A DNA stretch of 64,000 nt from Paracentrotus lividus. Its lineage: Eukaryota > Echinodermata > Echinoidea > Camarodonta > Echinidae. The notes below the pieces were generated by a model. The model did no database searches. It had not been told where the DNA came from and worked only from the letters and a program-made list of their open reading frames with translations. Below are positions 42,878 to 51,815 of this stretch, in pieces. The first letter of the stretch is position 1, and each line of letters opens with the position of its first letter. The stretch spans positions 38,159,864 to 38,223,863 of the forward strand of contig CALNVZ010000218.1 of assembly GCA_940671915.1 (NCBI GenBank), written 5' to 3'. The position numbers were made by a program, and so were the translations under genes.

Positions 42878-45411
42878 CATCTCACAGCTCTATACTGATC
42901 GATGTCCCAAGACGTGTGAGAACTTTCGAGCGCTGTGCACCGGAGAGAAAGGACAGAAGAAAGATGAGAGTCTGATGAAATACCATTACCTGGAATCCTT
43001 GTTTCATCGGATTGTACCCAATGGGTGGGTACAGGGTGGAGGTGAGATAAAATGAAATAGGGGCTAAGAAAGAAGTGGGATGGGGTTAAAGTACCATTAC
43101 CTTGATTCTCTGTTTCATTGGATTGTACCTGGTGTGGAGGTAATATAAATCAACTCGGGGGCCGTTTTGAAAGTTGGGGTATGCCAATGTAAGCTTCAAA
43201 GTCGACTCTGCAAAAGTCAACCTTCTACATGTCGAATAATTCCAAAGTTAAAACATTTTTTCAGTCCAGATTATACAAGACATACTTCACCCCTTCTATA
43301 AGTAGAAACAGATTTCTATTGTCCCAAGATAGAGATTGTTGTAGTTGGTGATTTTTTTTTTATATATAATTAACACTGTTTAAATTTGATATTGGTCGGT
43401 GAGAATCTCGTTTACCGTACCTCAACAGATTATGGTCTAGACATCTTCTTCAGGATGAAGTAAGGATAGTTTAATTTCGCCTGTTCTCTCTGATCTTAAG
43501 CTTGACCACTTTAGTTGATAGATGCCGTTGTAGCAATCAAGCCGTGGTATACTCCGCCAAAGGGTAGCTCCGTGTGTCCAGGTTCATGGTGTCCTGAGTC
43601 CTCTGGATCCCTTGCACTATCAAGAATTTAACTTTTATTATTGGTATTACCACATTCTATTGATTTTTATGACAGATATCTTGTATGGAAGAGGTGATGG
43701 AGGGGAATCAATTTACGGACCAGTATTTGAAGGTACATTGTATGTCTCATGTCTTTCAGGGATAGAGGTCAGTTGTAATTAGTTTTTCTCTTAGGTAACT
43801 TCATAACAAATATTATCGTCGGCTGAGAACCAGAAGGGTGCTATTTCAAATCAAAGATGTTCCGTTGAGAACCAGAAGGGCGCTATTACCTTTGACTTTG
43901 TACATCAATAGCGCCCTTCTGGTTCTTCAACGGAACATCTTTGAGATGCAATAATGCCCTTCTGGCTCTCAACATACGATATACATGTAGTTTCCCCTGA
44001 TACTGGTACACAATTAGCAGTGACTTCATCAGCAATAATCTTCTTGAAGATGTCATTGCTAATTTTGTGTATGTATATAGACAAATGAAGCAGTTGGTTC
44101 TCAACTAAGATTTTAGAGTCTTTTTATTTTATTTTATTTATTGTTTTCCACATTTAATTTTGATTTGATTTATTTGATGTAATTTACAAAATGATAACAA
44201 ATACATGTACATTTTACATAATAACATTCAATTCATTTTCAGAGACGATATTGTTAAACCTGTCCTTGGACATTATCACCACTAATCATGATGATGTCGA
44301 CGATGATGATGATGAGTTTACACACAGACTTTTTCAAATCTGAATTCCGTATACATCTCTTTCATATTTGCCCAGATGAGAACTTCTCAGTAAAGCACAA
44401 TGCAAGGGGTATGCTCGGTATGGCTAACAAAGGAAGACATACAAACGGGTCTCAGTTCTACATCACCTGTCAACCAGCTCCTTGGATGGACACCAAATAT
44501 GTAGCGTTCGGGTGAGTGGAAATGGTGACATTTAAAAACTATTGTTCATCAAATTGGCAACATAGTTTTTATTTTAGTTGTGTATGGAACATAGACACCA
44601 AATATCTTTGGACTATAGATAACAGATATGTAGCGTTCGGGTGAGTACGTGGAACTAATGGGGAAATTTGAAGATTATTGTGGATCAAATTGGCAACACA
44701 ATTTTTATCTTCCCTCTCATAGTTTTTAATAGATAATTCCAAATAAGTAATATTCAGGCCAGTTTATAATTCATTTCATATTCATAATTCATAATGCAAT
44801 TTATAATATTATAATAATATTATAATTCATAATACAATTTGGGCTTGAGGCAATGAAGGTGAATCAATCAATGCTGGGGTCAATCAGGATAGTACTTCAA
44901 AATCACATTAAAAAACATTAAAATGTCTATATGGTCCATGTATCCTGGGTCACAACCACAAGTTATTCTTAAAGTCATTCATAACTTTACGGAAGATTGG
45001 TGATTAGTTCTTGAGCTAAAAAAACAAGAATTTCATTCGTATAGCACCAAGAACATATTCTAATTGTTCATAAAGTCATTTGTAACTTTCCTCATGACTT
45101 TGGGACAGGAGGAGGTTTTTTTTTTGGGGGGGGGGGGGGAATGATTGATGTTTTCTATATTTAACAAATTCATTTATATTATCCATCCTAGGATTACACT
45201 TGAAAATCACATTGAAATCATTAATTTTTCTTGGAATGCACAGATATGGTATAAAAGTTTATTATAATAATTCATTTATGTTATTTATCTTAGGAAACTT
45301 GTTGAAGGCACAGATGTTCTGAGGACCTTGGAGGGTCAAGAGACCTATAACGAGAGACCTAAGAAGGACTGTAAGATCGCTGCCTGTGGGGTCTTCACTC
45401 CGGATGACTAG
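38559..45411 (+). CDS. PPIL6: PPIL6, cyclophilin-type peptidyl-prolyl isomerase-like protein, complete (8 exons)
   Basis: A divergent cyclophilin. Known PPIL6 is expressed in ciliated cells, and its isomerase activity is uncertain. Exons 38559-38642, 39483-39645, 40344-40465, 42007-42069, 42888-43041, 43676-43732, 44376-44511 and 45294-45411 join in phase to 298 codons plus TAG; human PPIL6 is about 311. Residues 1-125 form the PPIL6-specific N-terminal region ([21 protein letters not shown]). The cyclophilin fold runs from about 126 to 292. Compared with CypA, Arg55 (R185), Gln63 (Q193), and Trp121 (W251) are kept. Phe60 is Gly 190, Met61 is Trp 191, Phe113 is Tyr 243 and His126 is Tyr 256, and the NGW substitution is typical of PPIL6. 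So substrate binding may differ from true cyclophilins. The start ATG is the first in-frame one, with A at position -4 and G at -3. Confidence 0.96.
39040..39135 (+). mobile_element. Short 3' retroelement tail, (AACTTG)n-like
   Basis: GAATAAATTAAACTTGAACT and then repeated AACTTGAA units, in PPIL6 intron 1. Resembles an L2/CR1-type tail. Confidence 0.45.
39483..39645 (+). CDS. PPIL6: PPIL6 exon 2
   Basis: Residues 29-83. It holds [20 protein letters not shown] and TYVNGEFLG, both characteristic of PPIL6. The acceptor is CTTGTTTAG|GCACTG and the donor TTCTTAG|GTAAGT. A MITE begins 14 bases after the exon. Confidence 0.95.
39659..39799. mobile_element. MITE family C, copy 3, 14 bp after PPIL6 exon 2
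   Basis: GGGGCGTTTCATGAAAGGAC pairs with GTCCTTTGATGAAATATGCC. The interior TTTTATCCGACAAAGTGTTA and CATCTGATTGGCTGAG match the copies at 4.0 and 26.8 kb. Confidence 0.87.
39825..40255. repeat. Fold-back family D, copy 3
   Basis: Left-half units such as GCCATTTGGTCTAA are followed by reverse-complement units such as TTAGACCAAGTATG. In PPIL6 intron 2, directly after the family C MITE. Confidence 0.75.
40344..40465 (+). CDS. PPIL6: PPIL6 exon 3
   Basis: Residues 83-123, [20 protein letters not shown] then [17 protein letters not shown]. The acceptor is CTCTTCTAG|GAGGT and the donor ACTAAT|GTAAGA, phase 0. Confidence 0.93.
40560..41275. other. PPIL6 intron 3 segment with GGGCA/GGCCA-type repeats
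   Basis: AGGGCAAGGCCATTTTT, AGGGCATCCACGGCC and AGGGCATCGAAGGCCAC recur at 40.57-40.68 kb and, diverged, at 41.06-41.23 kb. The sequence between could be a repeat-bounded insertion; no ORF has a recognised domain. Confidence 0.4.
42007..42069 (+). CDS. PPIL6: PPIL6 exon 4: start of cyclophilin domain
   Basis: Residues 124-144, [20 protein letters not shown], the first beta strands of the cyclophilin fold. The acceptor is TCTTCACAG|CATAC and the donor TTTGAG|GTAAGG. Confidence 0.94.
42487..42768. mobile_element. MITE, GTTGCATAAAACTT ends
   Basis: TGTTGCATAAAACTTTTTTT at the left pairs with AGAAGTTTTATGCAAC at the right. The interior repeats AACCGGAGTTTTC three times, inverted to AACCCGAGTTTTC. 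About 280 bp, in PPIL6 intron 4. Confidence 0.8.
42888..43041 (+). CDS. PPIL6: PPIL6 exon 5: catalytic Arg region
   Basis: Residues 145-196. [17 protein letters not shown] then [15 protein letters not shown]. This holds Arg 185 (CypA Arg55) and Gln 193 (CypA Gln63). The acceptor is CATCTCACAG|CTCTA and the donor GGTGGAG|GTGAGA. Confidence 0.95.
43676..43732 (+). CDS. PPIL6: PPIL6 exon 6
   Basis: Residues 196-215, [19 protein letters not shown], the loop preceding the D-E-N-F motif. The acceptor is TATGACAG|ATATC and the donor TTTGAAG|GTACAT. Confidence 0.94.
43827..43970. repeat. Inverted repeat of about 145 bp in PPIL6 intron 6
   Basis: AACCAGAAGGGCGCTATT and AATAGCGCCCTTCTGGTT pair with a short loop. 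The outer AAAGATGTTCCGTTGAGAAC also pairs, and AACCAGAAGGG occurs twice per arm. Confidence 0.85.
44376..44511 (+). CDS. PPIL6: PPIL6 exon 7: core cyclophilin motifs
   Basis: Residues 215-260. [20 protein letters not shown] then [20 protein letters not shown]. It keeps Trp 251 at the CypA Trp121 position. The acceptor is TTTGCCCAG|ATGAG and the donor GTTCGG|GTGAGT. The end of this exon and its donor are repeated about 130 bases downstream. Confidence 0.96.
44490..44715 (+). repeat. Direct duplication of the end of PPIL6 exon 7
   Basis: ATATGTAGCGTTCGGGTGAG occurs at the true exon end and again near 44,625. The following intron sequence (ATCAAATTGGCAACA, then TTTTTAT) is also repeated. The offset is about 130 bp. 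Confidence 0.85.
45294..45411 (+). CDS. PPIL6: PPIL6 exon 8 and stop
   Basis: Residues 260-298, [20 protein letters not shown] then [18 protein letters not shown] and TAG at 45409-45411. The acceptor is TTATCTTAG|GAAAC. Confidence 0.95.
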
Positions 45412-45762
45412 ACCATTGTCAGGACCAAGACTAAACTTTTTAGACCAGGACCTGATTTCTAGACCAAGTTTTAGACCAGGGCATGGTTTTTGTTTTGTTA
45501 GGTTTATTTTGTTTACTACTAGATTGTAATATTCTAAGAAGTATTTATTGAATGTAGATATCCAGTGTGTCTGAATCCTCACTCTGGCCTTATATATATT
45601 AGCCAGGGGCTCAATCCAGGCAGCTAGGGCTCAAACAAAATCGTATTTTTTTTGCTGCTATATAGGAAATTCCATTTCCATATAAGTTGCAAGTAGGGTT
45701 TTTAAAGTCCCAACTTTACATAGGAATAATACTCTCTTCTAATCTTTGATTCAGTCTACATA

Positions 45763-45768
45763 AATAAA
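45763..45768 (+). promoter_or_regulatory. Candidate PPIL6 poly(A) signal
   Basis: AATAAA lies about 350 bases after the PPIL6 stop, the first well-placed canonical hexamer in the 3' region. Other AATAAA motifs follow, for example near 45,838, so the real end is uncertain. Confidence 0.35.
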
Positions 45769-45919
45769 TCATCTAACTGTATATTCAGTATTCTGTTATT
45801 GCCCAACTGAAATCTAGAAGGAACACTTCTGCTCCTACAAATAAATCTATTCAACTTTGTTTTCAAAAAGAAGAGCCTATGTCTAGTTATGTAGAACAAG
45901 AATAATGTAGGTTGTGTTA

Positions 45920-46091
45920 GTAAGCAAATAATCACCATTGATTCAAATGATAGGCAAACTATCACTTCTCAGGCAAGCTGGATAGCTATCTCCTCCGAAG
46001 CAAAGCTGAGGAGAGATAGCGTGTACATCTAGCTTGCCGAAGAAGTGATAGTTTGCCTGTCACTTGAAATCAAGAGGTGATTATTTGCTTT
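45920..46091. repeat. Inverted repeat of about 170 bp downstream of PPIL6
   Basis: AGCAAATAATCACCATTGAT and AGGTGATTATTTGCT, AAACTATCACTTCTC and AGAAGTGATAGTTT, and GATAGCTATCTCCTCC and GGAGAGATAGC all pair. One arm resembles the fragment near 14.15 kb. Confidence 0.8.
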
Positions 46092-46464
46092 ATATTCCAC
46101 ATCTGAAACATTTTAAGAGTAAGGGGAAAACCAACATTTTGGTTAAAGTTCAAGGTTTCTTTCATCCTTAAAAGATCCGCTCAAGTCATTGATGACTGAC
46201 TTTTAATTTAACGTAAATGCGTACAAAATGAAGTGCACGCAATTTATTTAGCGCGTAGACCTAGCTCAAATGGGCTGAAGTGATTGTTACGTAACAAAGA
46301 AGTTTTAAAAAGTAATTGTTACATCACAGAGGAATTTTTCTGTCATTGCATGTGATGGTAAAATGATAGTACAAAAAAAAACGAGTGACAGCGCACTTTT
46401 TTTCGCGCATCCTAAAAATAATTGATAACATGTTTATATGTCTCTACATGCTCTATGGGAAGCT

Positions 46465-46825
46465 GAAATGATCCTTTGTAGGTCAAAGGTCAAGGGTCAC
46501 AGAGGTCAAATTGTGAAATTCGATATATTGAGTTTGTTATTGCGATATCTTGAAAACCAGTTGATATATGAGCTTCAATCTTGGGGGTAGTATGTATCTC
46601 CATAGAAGTATGGTCTGATTAGATTATGGATTATATAGGTCAAAGGTCAAGGGTCACAGAGGTCAAGATGTGAAAAGCCATGTATTGAGTTTGTTATCGA
46701 GATATCTCGAGAACCCATTAAGATGTAAACTTCAAATTTAAGGGTAGTATCTATCACCAGAAGAATATGGTCTGATTAGGTTTGGGGTCGCAAGGTCAAA
46801 GGTCAAGGTCAAAGATGTCTTTCTA
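46465..46825 (+). repeat. Tandem repeat, period about 156 bp, with DR1 nuclear-receptor motifs
   Basis: AGGTCAAAGGTCA occurs at 46480-46492, 46637-46649 and 46793-46805. Each is followed by more GGTCA elements. The shared interior includes TTGAGTTTGTTAT, GATATCT and TATGGTCTGATTAG. The third copy is truncated. Confidence 0.88.
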
Positions 46826-47543
46826 TATTAAAAGCGAAGTGAATAGATGCATGTGCGATATATTTCTGATCTGGCAATGGTGGAGGCATATATTTCAACT
46901 GCACACAGTGGAGGATTCATCTTGTTTTTTACTGCCTTTTCTCTGGTGCGCAATTCAAGTCTTATCACCTTGATTATAGTCAAACAATAGCTTTAATTGG
47001 TTAGTGTAATGGTACTCGTAAATTGTTTGTGGTCATAGAAAGCTGCACTCGAAAGTACATTGCATGTCTTGTTTGGTAACCTGCTAGTTGCACATGCCTA
47101 TTATGAATAGTTTCATGTAAAAAAATCAAAATAGACCAATACATATATATATTTATACGCTATTGACTGACCATGTATGTTATTACTATTGCCTGATATA
47201 AAATCTTATGATTGCCCAAGCTAGTTAAAGATGGGCAAGACAGTATTAAAGATGACTTAAGATAGGCTTTTTATAGGCCTAGGCCTTATATTAAAGATGG
47301 TGCACATTTCACATATTATTTCCAATGGTTCAATGGTTCTATATGGAGTTCAATTCTCTGAGGTGACTTGTACATAATATATTTTATTGTATACATTATA
47401 AGGCAAATACATGCACTGGTTGTTAACCATTTCTCATTCGTGAATTGAAGATTTCTTATGATTGTAAAAATTGTACTATGCATTAAAATATGGATTTCTA
47501 CTTGAACACCTTTCTATTTTCTCATATTTTGTTAATTTGCTAA

Positions 47544-48213
47544 ACTACCGAGTGAGTCAAAAAAAACTTTACACCTAGAAAAATGTCAATAAAAAGAAAA
47601 CCAATTTATAAACCCTAAATCATTTTACATATTCTGAAAGAGTAACTCCTCCTGCACTTGGATGAACACGACGCATTGTTTGTTTGTTTGTGAACATGCA
47701 AATTTCGAATTGTGCCAGGGTGGGGATGAAATTGAAACAACAAAAGCTGACAAACAATCAACTCCATCATGAATGAAATAGCATATTATTAACTTTTTAA
47801 TGAAAATGTCTGCCGCTTAATAACTTGGCAGGGGTATTGTTACACATATTGACTACATTCTAATTTTCATACAAAGTGTAGTCAATATGTATAACAACAC
47901 CCCTGCCAAGTTATTAAGCGGCAGACATTTCCGTTCCAAAGTTATGCTATTTTAATCATCATGGAGTTGATTTTTTGTCAGCTTTTGTTGTTTCAATTTC
48001 ATCCCCACCCTGGCACAATTCAAAATTTGCATGTTCACAAACAATGCGTCGTGTTCATCCAAGCGTAAAGACATACCACACAAAAATGGTACCAGAAGAT
48101 GCGGGAGGAGTTACTCTTTCAGAATATGTAAAATAATTTAGGGTTTATAAATTGGTTTTCTTTTTATTGACATTTTTATAGGTGTAAAGTTTTTTTTTGA
48201 CTCACACGGTAGT
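47544..48213. repeat. Long inverted repeat of 670 bp with about 20-base loop
   Basis: ACTACCGAGTGAGTCAAAAA at the left and TTTTTGACTCACACGGTAGT at the right pair, as do AATAACTTGGCAGGGGT and ACCCCTGCCAAGTTATT near the centre. The right arm has an extra segment of about 35 bp near 48,065-48,100. Confidence 0.88.
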
Positions 48214-48836
48214 TCAATTCCTTTACTCTTTCATAAGCTACCTTTATATTTCTCTATTTATAGTTTTGCTATTATGCCGCTGTATTATCAAAATAGATTT
48301 TTGGATAGCTTTCATGCCTATAGACGTCACTAATTCGCTATTTTAAAGAAATCAGCATTCAAATCCAAGTGTGAAGTAGATATATTTTAATAGATTTATT
48401 TCAATTGAGGAAGTAAATGCGAAGTGTAATAAAATAAATATACATTTTTTGAAATTCTAGTTACATACTAGATTTAGAACATGATGGAAAATTTACTGCC
48501 AACGCTTTCGTCTCTTTCTATCTCTATCTCATTTCCAGCCTTCCACTCTAATTTATAACCCTTCTCTCTCTCGCTTCTCTTCCTTTCTTCTCTCTCTCTC
48601 TCTCTTTTCTTCCTTGCTTTTATCCTCTCTTCTTACATCCCCTGTAATTTATTCATTATTTTCTTTTCCATTTTCCCTCTCTTGGTCGCTCCATTTTCTC
48701 TTTCTCTTCCTTTTTCATGCTGCTTTTGCTCAACTCTTCCTCTTCATCTTTAATTATGTATCTTTTATCATCTACGTGTACCAAGAAAAACAAAGAAATG
48801 ATTGCACACTACACTTCACTATTTGATTTAAACATT

Positions 48837-48842
48837 TTTATT
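48837..48842 (-). promoter_or_regulatory. Possible distal poly(A) signal for SNX3
   Basis: AATAAA on the minus strand, just before the sequence changes to (CT)-rich low complexity. If used, the SNX3 3' UTR would be about 5.8 kb. Several nearer hexamers exist, so this is speculative. Confidence 0.2.
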
Positions 48843-51394
48843 CATTACTAGGTGACCCTGCCAGTATATATTCTATCATTAAAAAGACAAGGGGGAATTT
48901 CTTTAGAAGCATTCTATTTAACAAAGTAAACAAACATGTCAAACAAATTGGTAATTATTTTGACAATTTTATTTATCACAAGTGTGCAGGATTAAAAATA
49001 CTACATAGATGTAGTAAACGAACACTGGCAGATCACTGTCACAACATTTGCAATAGTGACTTCTTTTTTTTTCATTTTTTTCAATAAGTACATGTGGGAT
49101 AGGATACATTTTTATCATTTTTTTTTTACGCTAAGAAGAGTATTTTAAATTATCTAACCGTGTGTTATTGTCTTTTACACCAACTACATGAACATAGACT
49201 GACATGAGATTTCTTCAAAAACAACACATTGCCACCAACTACTACATTATCTTTGTGTATCCTGAATATTAGACGTTTCATCGCAAAACAAGTTACTTTG
49301 TAAAATATCAAAATTGACATTCATCAAGTTTTGCAATAAAACTCTATAGATTTATATTTGATATACAATTTTTTTTTTCAGTGTGGTTGTTTAACAACAG
49401 GAGCAGCATAGTTAAAATGAACAAACAAAAAAAAGCCCAACTTTTATACACTGGCTAACTGGGCTGTAACCAAAAACTTGCCTAACTTTTATACACTGAT
49501 TAACTGGGCTGTATAACAAAAAGCTTGCCTAACTTTACACTTGCAAGTACATGTATGTACAAGTGCGAATTTCAAGATATAAAGCCAACCTTGTCGATTC
49601 CTATCCAATTTGTTTAGTCTTTGAAGCAAATTATGAAAAATACAAACAAGGCGATTACAGGACTGATACATGATAAATATTAGGATAGCATAACTTCCTA
49701 CATTGTGTAAATACATGGAGAGCATAGCATGAAGGTATCATAAGAAAAGGGGGAAAAAAAAAATGTAGATCACATTTTGCTATTTATGTATATATCTGAA
49801 AGTGCAATAAAATGAAAGAAGAGGGTAAAGGTATATAAAACAAAACAGCGGCATATCAGTTATCTATTATGCTACAATAATTTGTTATCAGGTATCACGC
49901 ATAATTATATGTATCCCCAGTTGAATGAAAACATCAAATGTCTGCCCAATCACACATACACAAAGAGAAATATAAAGACGATACACCCACCAACATTAAA
50001 GGTACACCTCACTAAGAACGGTAAGAATGAAAAGCACATGTATAATGAAGAATTGAAGGTATCATGTTTGGTACGTGGTAATAAAGCAGTGAAGTGTTAA
50101 AATTAAGCTGTATTTCTAAATTGCCTATTAAAGTTAAGGGTGTTTATATAACTTTTAACACCACTTACAAAACACCTGGGTGCTTGAACTGCTCATCCAC
50201 AGATCAGAACTTATATAAAAAGAAACTGATTTTACGCCAGTTTGGACACCAAGATGTCAACACCAAACATGATGAACTCAATCAATGCGTATGCATGTTG
50301 TGCAACATACACAGTACATAGCGTGCTTTATAAAAAAAAGTAAATGGTGGCGTTCACTAGAAGAAAAACAATTTAGAATATGAAGACATACATGAACTGA
50401 CCACAACATACATGTACATGGACTGTACATTTGGATGTACATTACCAACTATACATTTTTAGAGAAAAATAATGTTCACCATTTTCGTAATCATTACACA
50501 CAGATATATAAACACTATAATTATGCATATTTATCTTTTTATACATTGTTCACAAAGTTTCATTTGTACATTAACCTGCTACCAGGTGTGTGCTTGAATC
50601 GTAGGCAAAGAAATTGATGCAAGCCATTACAAATGCTATCATTGCTATCATACAAAAATAAGTTTCCTTTTCTATTCCACTTCATGTAACAACTGATTAT
50701 CATCAAAACTAATCTAAAAATAGAATAAATACAATGGGTTGACAGACTAATCAAGAAAATGAAGAACGGGGTATGCTCAATAGTATATAAAATAATCATA
50801 CAGAATATTGACAAAAGTAAAGTACAGTTTAAAGTAAATTCTTTTGATAGATCTGTTTTTTCTTACTACCACATGAACTTACAAACTCTTGCTTCTAAAT
50901 ACAAAACCTACAATTCCCCCAAAACACCTACAGTGTATCCTAAATGTCTGCCTACCATACAATGGTGATAATTCTGTATTTAGCAAGTGTTTTAAAACAA
51001 CACTGTAGTCTTTCTCCATTCATGCACATATGGGTACTACACTGTTAAAAAAAAAATACAGAAAAAATACAGCAAAGTGATGTCAGCAGAGTCGCCATAC
51101 AAAAATTTAATTTAAAAAACAGTTTTGTTGTAAATTTCTCCCTTAAGAGTTGATGAAAGAGAAGGAAAAATATCATTAGAGTTTTATAGCATATGTATTT
51201 GGTTAAAACAGAAAAAAATTGTTACTCCTGATGTATATGTATTTTTTATGGCGACTCTGCTGACAGCAGATTTGCTGTAAAAATACAAATATTTTTTACA
51301 GTGTAGTCTTTAATGGTACTCCAATTCAATTCTATTTCTTCCATATCAACACCCATTTATAGGTCCATTTGAAGTTGACAGGACCAACAAAAAA

Positions 51395-51815
51395 CATTGG
51401 AGACCGTGCAGGACAATTACCCCCACCCGCTCCCTGGACAATTACCACCAGAACAACTACCCCCTAGAAATAGGGTTAAGGTCAGGAGACGCGGAGACTG
51501 TGCAGGACAATTACCTCCACCCCCTCCCTGGACAATTACCACCAGAACAACTACCCCCTAGAAATAGGGTTAAGGTCAGGAGACCGGAGACCGTGCAGGA
51601 CAATTACCCCCACCCCTCTGGACAATTACCACCAGAATAACTACCCCTAGAAATAGGGTAAGGTCAGGAGACCGGAGACCATGCAGGACAATTACCCCCA
51701 CCCCTCCCTGGACAATTACCACCAGAACAACTACCCCCTAGAAATAGGGTTAAGGTCAGGGGGTAGATATTTGTCATCTGGGGGTAATTGTCCAGGAGGT
51801 AGTTGTCCCAGAACC
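51395..51815. repeat. Tandem repeat, about four units of 88-94 bp, plus inverted end
   Basis: Each unit has GTGCAGGACAATTACC, CTGGACAATTACCACC, CAACTACCCCCTAGAAATA and GGTTAAGGTCAGGAGAC. The last part (GGGGGTAATTGTCCAGGAGG) is inverted. Single related motifs (GGGGTAGTTGTCCT) occur near 2,894 and 25,450. Confidence 0.88.

Noticed and set aside
51395-51815. CRISPR-like array
   Set aside because: Units are 88-94 bp direct repeats without unique spacers, in a eukaryotic genome; it is a minisatellite.
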